Assembly: GCF_034044715.1 (NCBI RefSeq)
Contig: NZ_JAXCLW010000003.1
Span: forward strand, 496,001 to 560,000
From: Dongia_B soli
GTDB lineage: Bacteria; Pseudomonadota; Alphaproteobacteria; Dongiales; Dongiaceae
Direction: 5' to 3'
Length of the DNA: 64,000 nucleotides
Below the pieces are notes generated by a model. That model was not told the origin of the DNA and made no database searches. It saw nothing but the letters and a program-made list of their open reading frames with translations. Below, piece after piece: positions 36,914-45,105 of this stretch. The stretch's first letter is position 1. Every line of letters begins with the position of its first letter. Position numbers and translations under genes: made by a program.

Positions 36914-37390
36914 CTAGAATTGCGGCTTGGCGATCATCAACCAATACACAACAAGCAGCCCACCGAAGGCCGGCCAGCCCAGCAGGAACCACCAGCGCAT
37001 CGTGCGTTGATAATCCGCGCTGAGTGAAGCCCCCGCCGCGGCCGCTCGCTGTGCCAGGCGTTGTGCCTTGATCTGGAGCCAGACGACAAGCGCCCAGCAG
37101 GCGAAGGCGAGCACATACAGGCAATAGGTACAGATCAGCCAAGGTTCAGCCAATGACCAGCCGGCCTGATGCGCGAGCGCGATACCGCTGATCGGCTGAA
37201 TGACGCCGCTGGACCCGGTGAAAATCCAGTCCGCCTTGACCACCATGCGCCCCACTCGAGCGATGGTAACTGGTTCACGGGTCAGATGTGCATTCCAGAA
37301 ATACCATGCCGTTCCCGCGCCGAAGCCGAAGAGGACCGTGCTGCTCAATACATGGATCCATTTGAGCAGCAAATAGGGATCGATCGTCAT
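36914..37390 (-). CDS. DUF2269 family membrane protein
   Basis: 158 residues with four or so membrane helices; LLLKWIHVLSSTVLFGFGAG, the SSGVIQPISGIAL segment and WLICTYCLYVLAF match DUF2269. Function unknown. Its ATG overlaps the stop of the upstream SDR-DoxX gene by four bases, so the two proteins are probably made and used together. Confidence 0.83.
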   Translation of the reverse strand: MTIDPYLLLKWIHVLSSTVLFGFGAGTAWYFWNAHLTREPVTIARVGRMVVKADWIFTGSSGVIQPISGIALAHQAGWSLAEPWLICTYCLYVLAFACWALVVWLQIKAQRLAQRAAAAGASLSADYQRTMRWWFLLGWPAFGGLLVVYWLMIAKPQF

Positions 37391-38667
37391 CTCTTATCAC
37401 CGATAGCGCCATGAACCAGGATGAGAATCAGGATGGGAAGGTTTTTCAGAAGCGGTCCCAAAGGATCGAGCCAAAGCGCCGGCAAAGCGAAGCCGATAAG
37501 GAGACTATAGCCCAGGACCACGATGAGCTGTGCCAGCGTCGAGCGGCGCGCCGATCGATCGATGAGGACGAAGATTGCCAGACAGAGGTCGAGCAGGCTG
37601 CTGCCGATCCGCAACGGCTCCGCCAATGCCATGGGCCATCCCAGCGCCGATACCAATTCGGTTGTCTTCGCTGCGCCGGTAGTGAGGCCAAGGATCGCGG
37701 AGGCAACCCATAATAGAGCGAGAACAGCCGTGATGGCAGGTACGAGGAAGAACAGCCTTGCGTGCCAGCGGTCCTGTACCTGCGCCGGCCGCGCCGTCAG
37801 CACGGCGTCCAGTGAACGGGGCTCGAAACCGATCGCCTGGGCAAAGGCGACACTGTCTCCGGCATTGCCGGCAATCATCTGGGCCAAGCTGTTGGTCGCA
37901 ATTGGGCCATCGCCAAGCCAGTCGCCGATGCGACCGAGGAGCCTCATGAGCGGCATCGGCACCTTTACGAAATAAGCAGGGCCTAATCCCAGCCATGCTC
38001 GATAGCGCATCAACAATCTGCGCAGCGTCAAAGTCTCGGGACCGACCGGTTCCAGAACGCGCCCCGCAAAGTCGTCCTCTTCGCAGATCCGCCGGACAGT
38101 GTGCGCGAGATCGGATAGATGGATGGGCGTGAAGGCGAAATCGCCCGCTCCGGGAACGGGCATGAGCCAGGGCAAGCCAGCCATGCCGCGCAGCAGCGAA
38201 GTGCCGCCATAGCTCCCATCGCCATAGACAAGTGACGGGCGCAAGATGGTCCAATTGAGACCGCTGCGCCGAAGCAGCTCCTCCCCCGCCAATTTGGTTT
38301 TCGCGTAATCTGTCTCCACATCCGGACGCGCACTGATGGCCGAGATGAGGATGACCCGCTTCACGCCGGCAGCCTCGGCGGCCGTATAGAGGGCGCGCGG
38401 CATATCAACATGGAGCCGCTGCATGTCCCGACCGCGCAGGATGCCGGCCGCGTTCACGATCACGTCGATGCCCGCCAGTAGCGGCGCCCAATCATCAGGC
38501 TGGATGGCCTTGGCGAGATCCAGCTCAAGGACTGACATGCCGGCGATGGCTCCCCGAAGGCGGCGTTCATGCCGCGCAGTCGCTACCACTTGATGTCCAT
38601 TGCCGATCAGCTCCGCTACAAGATGCCGGCCAATGAAGCCGCCACCACCAAGAACCAGGATACGCAT
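37387..38667 (-). CDS. SDR-type NAD(P)-binding protein fused to a DoxX-like membrane domain
   Basis: About 426 residues from ATG 38667; the frame extends upstream into the guaA remnant but the Rossmann strand MRILVLGGGGFIGRHLVAEL begins here. Residues 1-290 are an atypical extended SDR (NmrA/YwnB-like), with VIVNAAGILRG and the YAKTKLAGEELL YxxxK site. Residues 305-426 have four hydrophobic helices typical of DoxX-like proteins. Such fusions, coupled to DUF2269, occur in other proteobacteria and are suspected to act in membrane redox or quinone-related chemistry, without direct proof. Confidence 0.83.
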   Translation of the reverse strand: MRILVLGGGGFIGRHLVAELIGNGHQVVATARHERRLRGAIAGMSVLELDLAKAIQPDDWAPLLAGIDVIVNAAGILRGRDMQRLHVDMPRALYTAAEAAGVKRVILISAISARPDVETDYAKTKLAGEELLRRSGLNWTILRPSLVYGDGSYGGTSLLRGMAGLPWLMPVPGAGDFAFTPIHLSDLAHTVRRICEEDDFAGRVLEPVGPETLTLRRLLMRYRAWLGLGPAYFVKVPMPLMRLLGRIGDWLGDGPIATNSLAQMIAGNAGDSVAFAQAIGFEPRSLDAVLTARPAQVQDRWHARLFFLVPAITAVLALLWVASAILGLTTGAAKTTELVSALGWPMALAEPLRIGSSLLDLCLAIFVLIDRSARRSTLAQLIVVLGYSLLIGFALPALWLDPLGPLLKNLPILILILVHGAIGDKR

Positions 38668-38738
38668 CACCGGATACCCATTGCTGAAGCTTCTCCTAAC
38701 TGAGGTTGGCCAACCTGCCCACCCGTCTGTTCGGGCGA

Positions 38739-38876
38739 CTACGAAGAGTAGTCGTAGACGACGCAGTTTATGCTGCACACGACATCAACGATGCGCTTCG
38801 CTATATGGCCAAGGGTGGTTGGTTCGAACGATAGAATCCGCCCTCAAGCTGCCTTCACCTCGTCTTAAGGCGCTAT
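38739..38876 (-). pseudogene. Remnant of a guaA (GMP synthase) 3' end
   Basis: Read on the minus strand, the sequence gives ALRRGEGSLRAD, then after two small frame changes FEPTTLGHIAKRIVDVV and INCVVYDYSS followed by TAG at 38739. GuaA in this window ends with FEPAFLGRVATRIINEV and GINRVVYDYTSKPPGTIEWE, so order and spacing match over about 45 residues. The DNA also aligns with guaA positions 41560-41690. The remnant abuts the end of the ABC-F gene. It is too diverged to be a fresh duplication and too short to be functional. Confidence 0.7.
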
Positions 38877-38877
38877 G

Positions 38878-40506
38878 CTAACCGCTCGGATGCAGCCCCG
38901 GCGCTTCCTGGCCCGTCCGGGCCACGTATTCGGTGTAGCCGCCGCTGAACTGATGAACGCCCTCGGGCGTCAGTTCCAGCACGCGGTTTGAGAGGGCGGC
39001 CAGGAAGTGGCGGTCATGGGAGACGAAGAGCATGGTGCCTTCGAATTCCGCCAGCGCCGCGACCAGCATCTCCTTGGTCGCCATGTCCAGGTGGTTGGTC
39101 GGTTCGTCGAGCACCAGGAAGTTCGGCGGGTCGAACAGCATCTTGGCCATGACCAGGCGCGCCTTCTCGCCGCCGGAGAGCACACGGCAGGGCTTTTCGA
39201 CATCGTCGCCGGAGAAGCCGAAGCAACCGGCGAGGGTGCGCAGGACGCCTTGCCCGGCCTGCGGGAAGGAGGCGTCCAGCGAGTCGAAAACCGTATCCTC
39301 GCCGTCCAGCAGATCCATGGAATGCTGCGCGAAATAGCCCATCTTGACACTGGCGCCGATGGTCACCGTGCCCTGGTCGGGGCCGGTGGCCCCCGCCACC
39401 AGCTTCAGCAGCGTCGACTTCCCGGCACCATTGGCGCCCAGCACGCACCAGCGTTCCCTGCGGCGCAGCTGGAAATCGAGTCCGGCATAGATCGGCTTGC
39501 TGCCATAGCCCTTATGCACATTCCTGAGGCTCGCTACGTCCTCACCCGAACGCGGCGGTGTGCGGAATTCGAACTGAATGGACTGGCGTCGCCGGGGCGG
39601 TTCCACCCGCTCGATCTTGTCCAGCTTCTTCACGCGGCTCTGCACCTGTGCCGCATGAGAGGCGCGCGCCTTGAAGCGCTCGATGAACTTGATCTCCTTG
39701 GCGAGCATCGCTTGCTGGCGCTCATATGCCGCCTGGCGCTGCCTCTCGCCCAGCGCCCGTTGCTGATCGTAGAAATCGAGATCGCCCGAATAGGTGGTGA
39801 GCGAGCCGCCGTCGATCTCCACCACCTTGCCGATGATGCGGTTCATGAAGGCGCGGTCATGCGAGGTCATCAGCAAGGCGCCATCATAGCTTTTGAGGAA
39901 GTTCTCCAGCCAGATCAGGCTTTCGAGGTCGAGATGGTTGCTGGGCTCGTCGAGCAACATGCCATCGGGCCGCATCAGCAGGATGCGGGCGAGCGCCACG
40001 CGCATCTTCCAGCCGCCGGAGAGCAGGCCGACATCGGCATCCATGCGTTCCTGGCTGAAGCTGAGGCCCGCCAGCACTTCGCGCGCCCGGGCCTCCAGCG
40101 CATAGCCATCCAGTTCCTCGAAGCGCCCCTGCACCTCGCCATAGCGCTCGACAATGGCGTCCATGTCGCCGGCCTGGTCTGGATCGACCATCGCGGCTTC
40201 GAGCTTCGCCATTTCGGTGGCCAGCGCACTGACCGGCCCGACCCCATCCATCACCGCGGCGACCGCGCTCTGGCCGGACATCTCGCCAACATCCTGGCTG
40301 AAATAGCCGATCGTCATGCCGGGATCGATCGACACCTGGCCATCGTCGGGCCGGTCCTCGCCAGTGATCATGCGGAAAAGCGTCGTCTTGCCGGCGCCAT
40401 TCGGCCCGACAAGTCCCACCTTCTCCCCTTTCTGGATGCCCATCGATGCGTCGATGAACAGGATCTGATGGCCGTTCTGCTTGCTGATGTTATCGAGACG
40501 AATCAT
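38878..40506 (-). CDS. ABC-F family ATPase (YheS/Uup-like)
   Basis: About 542 residues from ATG 40506. Two ABC domains without membrane helices: Walker A VGPNGAGKTTLFRM and LGANGAGKSTLLKL, signatures LSGGWKMRV and LSGGEKARL, Walker B DGMLLDEPSNHLDLE and FLVLDEPTNHLDMA. The interdomain linker is charged (LGERQRQAAYERQQAML, FIERFKARASHAAQ). ABC-F proteins bind the ribosomal E site and relieve translational stalling or confer antibiotic protection; the particular subfamily is not decided here, YheS being closest by impression. The preceding intergenic region (40507-40772) probably holds its promoter and that of the next gene. Confidence 0.9.
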   Translation of the reverse strand: MIRLDNISKQNGHQILFIDASMGIQKGEKVGLVGPNGAGKTTLFRMITGEDRPDDGQVSIDPGMTIGYFSQDVGEMSGQSAVAAVMDGVGPVSALATEMAKLEAAMVDPDQAGDMDAIVERYGEVQGRFEELDGYALEARAREVLAGLSFSQERMDADVGLLSGGWKMRVALARILLMRPDGMLLDEPSNHLDLESLIWLENFLKSYDGALLMTSHDRAFMNRIIGKVVEIDGGSLTTYSGDLDFYDQQRALGERQRQAAYERQQAMLAKEIKFIERFKARASHAAQVQSRVKKLDKIERVEPPRRRQSIQFEFRTPPRSGEDVASLRNVHKGYGSKPIYAGLDFQLRRRERWCVLGANGAGKSTLLKLVAGATGPDQGTVTIGASVKMGYFAQHSMDLLDGEDTVFDSLDASFPQAGQGVLRTLAGCFGFSGDDVEKPCRVLSGGEKARLVMAKMLFDPPNFLVLDEPTNHLDMATKEMLVAALAEFEGTMLFVSHDRHFLAALSNRVLELTPEGVHQFSGGYTEYVARTGQEAPGLHPSG

Positions 40507-40772
40507 AAAACCGCTGGTCCACTCACTTCCACGCACCTCTCCCCACTCTATATTTCAGAGCCGGTATAACGATCTGATTTTATGTGGAGCTCTTGGCCAC
40601 GATAGCCAAAGTGCCCCCTAACGTGCCATAAAAAACTACCGTGCATGTTCAAGGGAATTGATCAAATTTTGACTCGATTTCGGCACCTATCGGGAGAGCG
40701 ATTGCCGTTCGATAGCACAAGTATCCGAGCGGCGTAGCTGAAGCAGGCTTCAGGAAATACCGAGAGGTTTGG

Positions 40773-41390
40773 ATGTCGAACAGCGAAGACGAGGAGATCG
40801 CGCTTTACGACGCGTTTGTCCGCGATCCTGACACACGGCTGATCGCGCCAGCATCAGACAGCGCGCCGAGCGTGGAGTTCAAGTTCGGTGGCGGCTGGCG
40901 AGAGTGCCGAATCTGGCAAGGCTACTTTGATGCCAGTCTTATCCTACTTGAGGAGGTCCTGCATCGGGCTCCACGGGCCGACAACCTAATTTTCCCGGCT
41001 TTGTTCAACCTTCGCCACGCTTTGGAAGTCGCCCTCAAATGGCACATCCGATATGCGGGCGGAACCATTCCCAAACGCGCTGGACATGACCTTGACGTGC
41101 TAATCGAAGCCTTCCGGCAAACAGCCTGCGATTTGCACGATGAGGCGAACTACATCTCAGACTACGCGTTGGAACGCATCTACGAACTTGCCTCGATTGA
41201 TCCTCGTTCCGTAACGTTCAGATATTCCGCCGAGACAGACGGCTCGCTCATCGAAATCGCTCCAGAACGGTGGAACCTCCGTCGCCTTTGTTTCACGGTT
41301 GACGAACTATTGCTCTGGTTCGATGGACTGTCAGGGAAGATCGATCTAAGCCGAGACGAAGAATACCAAGCTTACCTACGTGATGGCTGA
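40773..41390 (+). CDS. Uncharacterised HEPN-like helical protein
   Basis: 205 residues, soluble, mostly helical by appearance. The segment FNLRHALEVALKWHIRYAG followed by RAGHDLDVLIEAF resembles the paired helices of HEPN-type proteins (an Arg/His-containing helix, then a GHDL helix). A clear RxxxxH ribonuclease motif is not obvious, so catalytic activity is doubtful. No antitoxin-like partner gene lies beside it: its neighbours are ABC-F and guaA. Ribosome site GAGAGG lies about eight bases before ATG 40773. Confidence 0.6.
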   Translation: MSNSEDEEIALYDAFVRDPDTRLIAPASDSAPSVEFKFGGGWRECRIWQGYFDASLILLEEVLHRAPRADNLIFPALFNLRHALEVALKWHIRYAGGTIPKRAGHDLDVLIEAFRQTACDLHDEANYISDYALERIYELASIDPRSVTFRYSAETDGSLIEIAPERWNLRRLCFTVDELLLWFDGLSGKIDLSRDEEYQAYLRDG

Positions 41391-41422
41391 CGGGAATCTG
41401 CCATTACAAATGGCGGACCGAA

Positions 41423-41441
41423 TCGCCGCCGATGGCGGCGA
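41423..41441. terminator. Perfect 8-bp hairpin between convergent genes
   Basis: TCGCCGCC, three bases, GGCGGCGA. It lies between the plus-strand HEPN-like gene (stop 41390) and the minus-strand guaA (stop 41525), a typical place for a bidirectional terminator. No T-run is present, so this is a tentative call. A smaller hairpin (GCCATT, three bases, AATGGC) lies just before it. Confidence 0.35.
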
Positions 41442-41524
41442 GGTGCTGGCAAAGACTACCGTTGTGCTCAGCGATCCTCTATTTTCCTGCGCTATTCTCC
41501 TCCAGAGCCCCTCTCCGGTCCCCC

Positions 41525-43072
41525 TTATTCCCACTCAATCGTTCCCGGCGGCTTCGAGGTGTAGTCGTAGACGACGCGGTTGATGCCCTTGACCTCGTTG
41601 ATGATGCGAGTGGCGACGCGGCCCAGGAAGGCGGGTTCGAAGGGATAGAAATCCGCCGTCATGCCGTCGGTCGAGGTGACGGCGCGCAAGGCGCAGACAT
41701 AATCGTATGTACGGCCATCGCCCATGACGCCGACGGTCTTCACCGGCAGGAGCACGGCGAAGGCTTGCCAGATCTCGTCGTAGAGGCCGGCCTTGTCGAT
41801 CGCGTCGAGATAGACGGCATCGGCCTTGCGGAGGATGTCGAGCTTTTCGCGGGTGATCTCGCCGGGGACGCGGATGGCGAGGCCCGGGCCGGGGAAGGGA
41901 TGGCGGCGGATCATCTTTTCCGGCAGGCCCAGTTCGCGGCCGAGCTTGCGGACCTCATCCTTGAAGAGCTCGCGCAAAGGCTCCACCAGCTTCATGTTCA
42001 TGCGTTCCGGCAGGCCGCCGACATTGTGATGGCTCTTGATCGTCACGCTGGGGCCGCCGGTGAAGGAGACGCTTTCGATCACATCGGGATAGAGCGTGCC
42101 CTGGGCCAGGAAATCGGCGCCGCCGATCTTCTTTGCCTCCTCCTCGAAGACCTGGATGAACAGGCGGCCGATGGTCTTGCGCTTCACTTCCGGATCGGTG
42201 ACGCCGTCGAGCTGACCCAGGAAGAGATCGGAGGCATCGCGATGCACCAGCGGGATGTTGTAATGGTCGCGGAACAGCGCCACCACCTGTTCCGCCTCGC
42301 CCTGGCGCAGCAAACCGTGATCGACGAAGATGCAGGTGAGCTGATCGCCGATCGCCTCGTGAATGAGCACGGCGGCGACCGAGGAATCGACACCGCCGGA
42401 GAGGCCGCAGATCACGCGGCCGCTCCCGACCTGATGGCGGATCTTCGAGATCTCAGCATCGCGGAAGGCGGCCATGGTCCAGTCGCCCTTGCAGCCGCAG
42501 ATCTGGTGCACGAAATTCGACAGCAGCTTCGCGCCGGCCGGGGTATGCACCACTTCGGGGTGGAACTGCACGCCATACATGCGGCGCGTGTCATTGGCGA
42601 TGGCGGCGAAAGGCGCGCCGTCGCTGATCGCCACGACATGGAAGCCGTCGGGCAGGCGCACGACACGGTCGCCATGGCTCATCCAGACCTGGTCGCTGCC
42701 GCCCTTCGCCCAGACGCCGTCGAAGAGCTGGCAATCTTCGGTGATGTTGAGCTGGGCGCGGCCGAATTCGCGATGATCAGAGCCGGCGACTTCGCCGCCA
42801 AGCTGGGCGCACATCGTCTGCTGGCCATAGCAGATGCCGAGCACTGGCACCTGCATTTCCCAGACGATGTCGGGGGCGCGCGGGCCGTCGACCGTCGTCA
42901 CCGAATGGGGACTGCCGGAAAGGATGACGCCTTTTGGTGCGAAATCGGCGATGCGCTGGGTATCGGTGTTGAAGGGGACGACCTCGCAATAGACGCCGGC
43001 CTCGCGCACGCGGCGGGCGATCAGCTGGGTCACCTGGGAGCCGAAATCGAGGATGAGAATGCGCTCTGTCAT
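41525..43072 (-). CDS. guaA: GMP synthase, glutamine-hydrolysing
   Basis: 515 residues. The N-terminal class I glutamine amidotransferase has VPVLGICYGQQTMC with the catalytic Cys and GVQFHPEVVHT with the His/Glu pair. The ATP-pyrophosphatase domain has ICGLSGGVDSSVAAVL, and the dimerisation domain ends YDYTSKPPGTIEWE. Converts XMP to GMP with ATP and glutamine. In the same direction upstream are a GNAT gene, rsmB and guaB, so both GMP-branch genes are close but not adjacent. A decayed relative of its 3' end is present at 38739-38876. Confidence 0.98.
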   Translation of the reverse strand: MTERILILDFGSQVTQLIARRVREAGVYCEVVPFNTDTQRIADFAPKGVILSGSPHSVTTVDGPRAPDIVWEMQVPVLGICYGQQTMCAQLGGEVAGSDHREFGRAQLNITEDCQLFDGVWAKGGSDQVWMSHGDRVVRLPDGFHVVAISDGAPFAAIANDTRRMYGVQFHPEVVHTPAGAKLLSNFVHQICGCKGDWTMAAFRDAEISKIRHQVGSGRVICGLSGGVDSSVAAVLIHEAIGDQLTCIFVDHGLLRQGEAEQVVALFRDHYNIPLVHRDASDLFLGQLDGVTDPEVKRKTIGRLFIQVFEEEAKKIGGADFLAQGTLYPDVIESVSFTGGPSVTIKSHHNVGGLPERMNMKLVEPLRELFKDEVRKLGRELGLPEKMIRRHPFPGPGLAIRVPGEITREKLDILRKADAVYLDAIDKAGLYDEIWQAFAVLLPVKTVGVMGDGRTYDYVCALRAVTSTDGMTADFYPFEPAFLGRVATRIINEVKGINRVVYDYTSKPPGTIEWE

Positions 43073-43137
43073 ATCGCTTCCGTATCTCTTTATACCTTGT
43101 GGCGCCCATCCCTATCGGACGAGAGACGCGGCGCCGG

Positions 43138-43731
43138 TTAGGCCGTATCGGCCCTGTTTGCGGTGTTCGTAGCGCCTTCACAGGCGGCAATCAATGAATT
43201 GAGATCGTCCCAGCCATAGGCGATATCCGCCTGGCCCTCGTCCCAGCCTTCAGCAACAACCCGCCCGCCGATGCGGTCATAGAAGCCGCGAAAGGCATTG
43301 TCCTTGAAAGCCCATAATACCAATGATTTGGCGCCCGCTGCCTGGAACCGCCGGGCAAGCGCGGCGGTTAACAGCCGGCCGAGGCCTTTGCCCTGCGCCG
43401 ATTGCCGGCAATGCAGGATGTAAAGCTCCGAATCGAAGCCATCCAGCGAGCCGGAAGTCATGTCATGGGGCAGGACGGGGCCGCCATAGACCATGCCTTG
43501 GACGGCAGTGCTGCTGTCACCGAGCGCTGGATCGCAGCCGACCAACACTGTGACGGCCGGATCGGCGATGCGCGCCTGCCAGTAAGCGATGCGCTTCTCG
43601 GCGCTCTTTTCCGCCAGAGCTTCCGGCGTGATGAAATGGCCATAGGCCTGGAGCCAGCCGCGTTCGTGAATCTCGGCAATGACGGGGGCATCTTCCAAAA
43701 CGGCATCGCGGATCACGTAGCTGCCGCTCAC
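43138..43731 (-). CDS. GNAT family N-acetyltransferase
   Basis: 197 residues. IRDAVLEDAPVIAEIHERGW is a typical GNAT opening; ELYILHCRQSAQGKGLGRLLTAAL carries the acetyl-CoA-binding Q-x-x-G-x-G motif, and AFRGFYDRIGG the usual C-terminal strand. Acceptor unknown. Its start overlaps the rsmB stop by four bases, so it is co-expressed with rsmB. Confidence 0.85.
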   Translation of the reverse strand: MSGSYVIRDAVLEDAPVIAEIHERGWLQAYGHFITPEALAEKSAEKRIAYWQARIADPAVTVLVGCDPALGDSSTAVQGMVYGGPVLPHDMTSGSLDGFDSELYILHCRQSAQGKGLGRLLTAALARRFQAAGAKSLVLWAFKDNAFRGFYDRIGGRVVAEGWDEGQADIAYGWDDLNSLIAACEGATNTANRADTA

Positions 43732-45080
43732 GCCGCCTCCGTTCCCGCCGGCACGGCTGCGCGTCGCTGGAACACAGCGGTGAAGAAGCCATCCGTGCCG
43801 TTGCGCGCCGGTGTCAGCGACAATGTCTCGCCTGCGACCGGACAGGCCGTGCCGATCGCCTCGCCCCAGACTTGCTGCAGCGGCACGAGCTCGAAATCCG
43901 GCAGGTGTTCGGCGATCCAGGCAAGATGATGCGTGTTCTCCACCGGCAGCAGCGAACAGGTCGCATAGATCAGGCGGCCGCCCGGCTTCACCAGGCGCGC
44001 GGCACTTTCCAGGATGCGGCGCTGCAATGCCGCCAACTCATCGATATCACCGGGCTTGAGGCGCCAGCGCGCATCGGGATTTCGCCGCCAGGTGCCGGTG
44101 CCGGAACAGGGCGCATCGACCAGCACGCGGTCGAAGCTGCCGGCATGGCGCTTCACCCAGGGATCGCGTTCAGAGCTCAAGCCCCGGCGCTCGACATTGA
44201 AGACACCGGCACGGGTCAGCCGCGTCGCCGCCCGGTCCACCCGGCCCTGCAACACGTCGCAGGCGATGAGCTTGCCCTTGTTCTGCATCTGCGCCGCCAG
44301 CGCCAGGGTCTTGCCACCGGCCCCGGCGCAGAAATCGACCACCCGCATGCCGGGCTTCGGATCGGCCAACAGCGCGACCAATTGCGAGCCCTCATCCTGC
44401 ACCTCGATGAGGCCGGATCTGAAACTTTCCATCGTCGCCAGCGGCGGGCGGCCCTTGACCCGCAGGCCAAGCGGCGAGAGCGCCGTCGGTGCGGCTTCGA
44501 CACCGTCGCGCGCCAGAGCGGCGAGGGCCTGATCGCGCGTCGCCTTCAGCGCATTGACGCGCAAATCCGTCGCCGCTTCATCCAGCGTCGCCGACATTTC
44601 CTTTTCGAGATCGGCGCCGAAGACATCGACCAGTTGATCATTGATCCAGTCGGGATATTCCAGGCGCACAGATTGCGGCTGCTCCGGCGCATTGAGCGGC
44701 TGATCCGCCAAAGACTTCACCAAGCGCCGCTCCTGCTGGTCGAGCATCGCCGGGCGATACTGGCCGCCATCGAAACTGCCGGCGACACGGTCGGCCGACC
44801 AGCCGTCGATCAGCAGCAGCTTGGCGATCACCCGCGCCCGTTCGATCGCAGCACGATCCGCATCCGCAAACGGAATGTCGATGCGCGCCAGCCACCAGTC
44901 GAGTGCTGCACGTCGGCGCAGCACGCCATAGGCATGGTCCAGCACCTCGCGGCGATCCTTGCCGCCAATATAGCGGCGGTTGCGGAAGTAAGCCGCGGCG
45001 GCGCGATCCGCCGGGGCGGTGCCGCCATGGATCTCGCCGAGCAATTCGATCGCCGCCTGGATGCGGGCGCCGGGGGTCAT
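43728..45080 (-). CDS. rsmB: 16S rRNA cytosine-C5 methyltransferase RsmB (Sun family)
   Basis: 450 residues. Residues 1-150 resemble the NusB-like domain of RsmB (AAAYFRNRRYIGGKDRREVLD). The RNA-methyltransferase domain has VVDFCAGAGGKTLALAAQM, the first catalytic motif DRVLVDAPCSGTGTWRRNPD and the second YATCSLLPVEN, giving the two cysteines of m5C enzymes. It methylates C967 of 16S rRNA in E. coli. It lies between guaB and the GNAT gene. Confidence 0.92.
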   Translation of the reverse strand: MTPGARIQAAIELLGEIHGGTAPADRAAAAYFRNRRYIGGKDRREVLDHAYGVLRRRAALDWWLARIDIPFADADRAAIERARVIAKLLLIDGWSADRVAGSFDGGQYRPAMLDQQERRLVKSLADQPLNAPEQPQSVRLEYPDWINDQLVDVFGADLEKEMSATLDEAATDLRVNALKATRDQALAALARDGVEAAPTALSPLGLRVKGRPPLATMESFRSGLIEVQDEGSQLVALLADPKPGMRVVDFCAGAGGKTLALAAQMQNKGKLIACDVLQGRVDRAATRLTRAGVFNVERRGLSSERDPWVKRHAGSFDRVLVDAPCSGTGTWRRNPDARWRLKPGDIDELAALQRRILESAARLVKPGGRLIYATCSLLPVENTHHLAWIAEHLPDFELVPLQQVWGEAIGTACPVAGETLSLTPARNGTDGFFTAVFQRRAAVPAGTEAA

Positions 45081-45105
45081 GCGTCAGTTACTCCGTGACA
45101 CCCGC

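Noticed and set aside
39007..40569. A 520-codon open frame on the plus strand
   Set aside because: Antisense to the ABC-F ATPase gene; composition is that of a shadow frame.
41432..43141. A 569-codon open frame on the plus strand
   Set aside because: Antisense to guaA; no independent evidence of coding.
43872..45098. A 408-codon open frame on the plus strand
   Set aside because: Antisense to rsmB; high GC keeps the opposite strand open.
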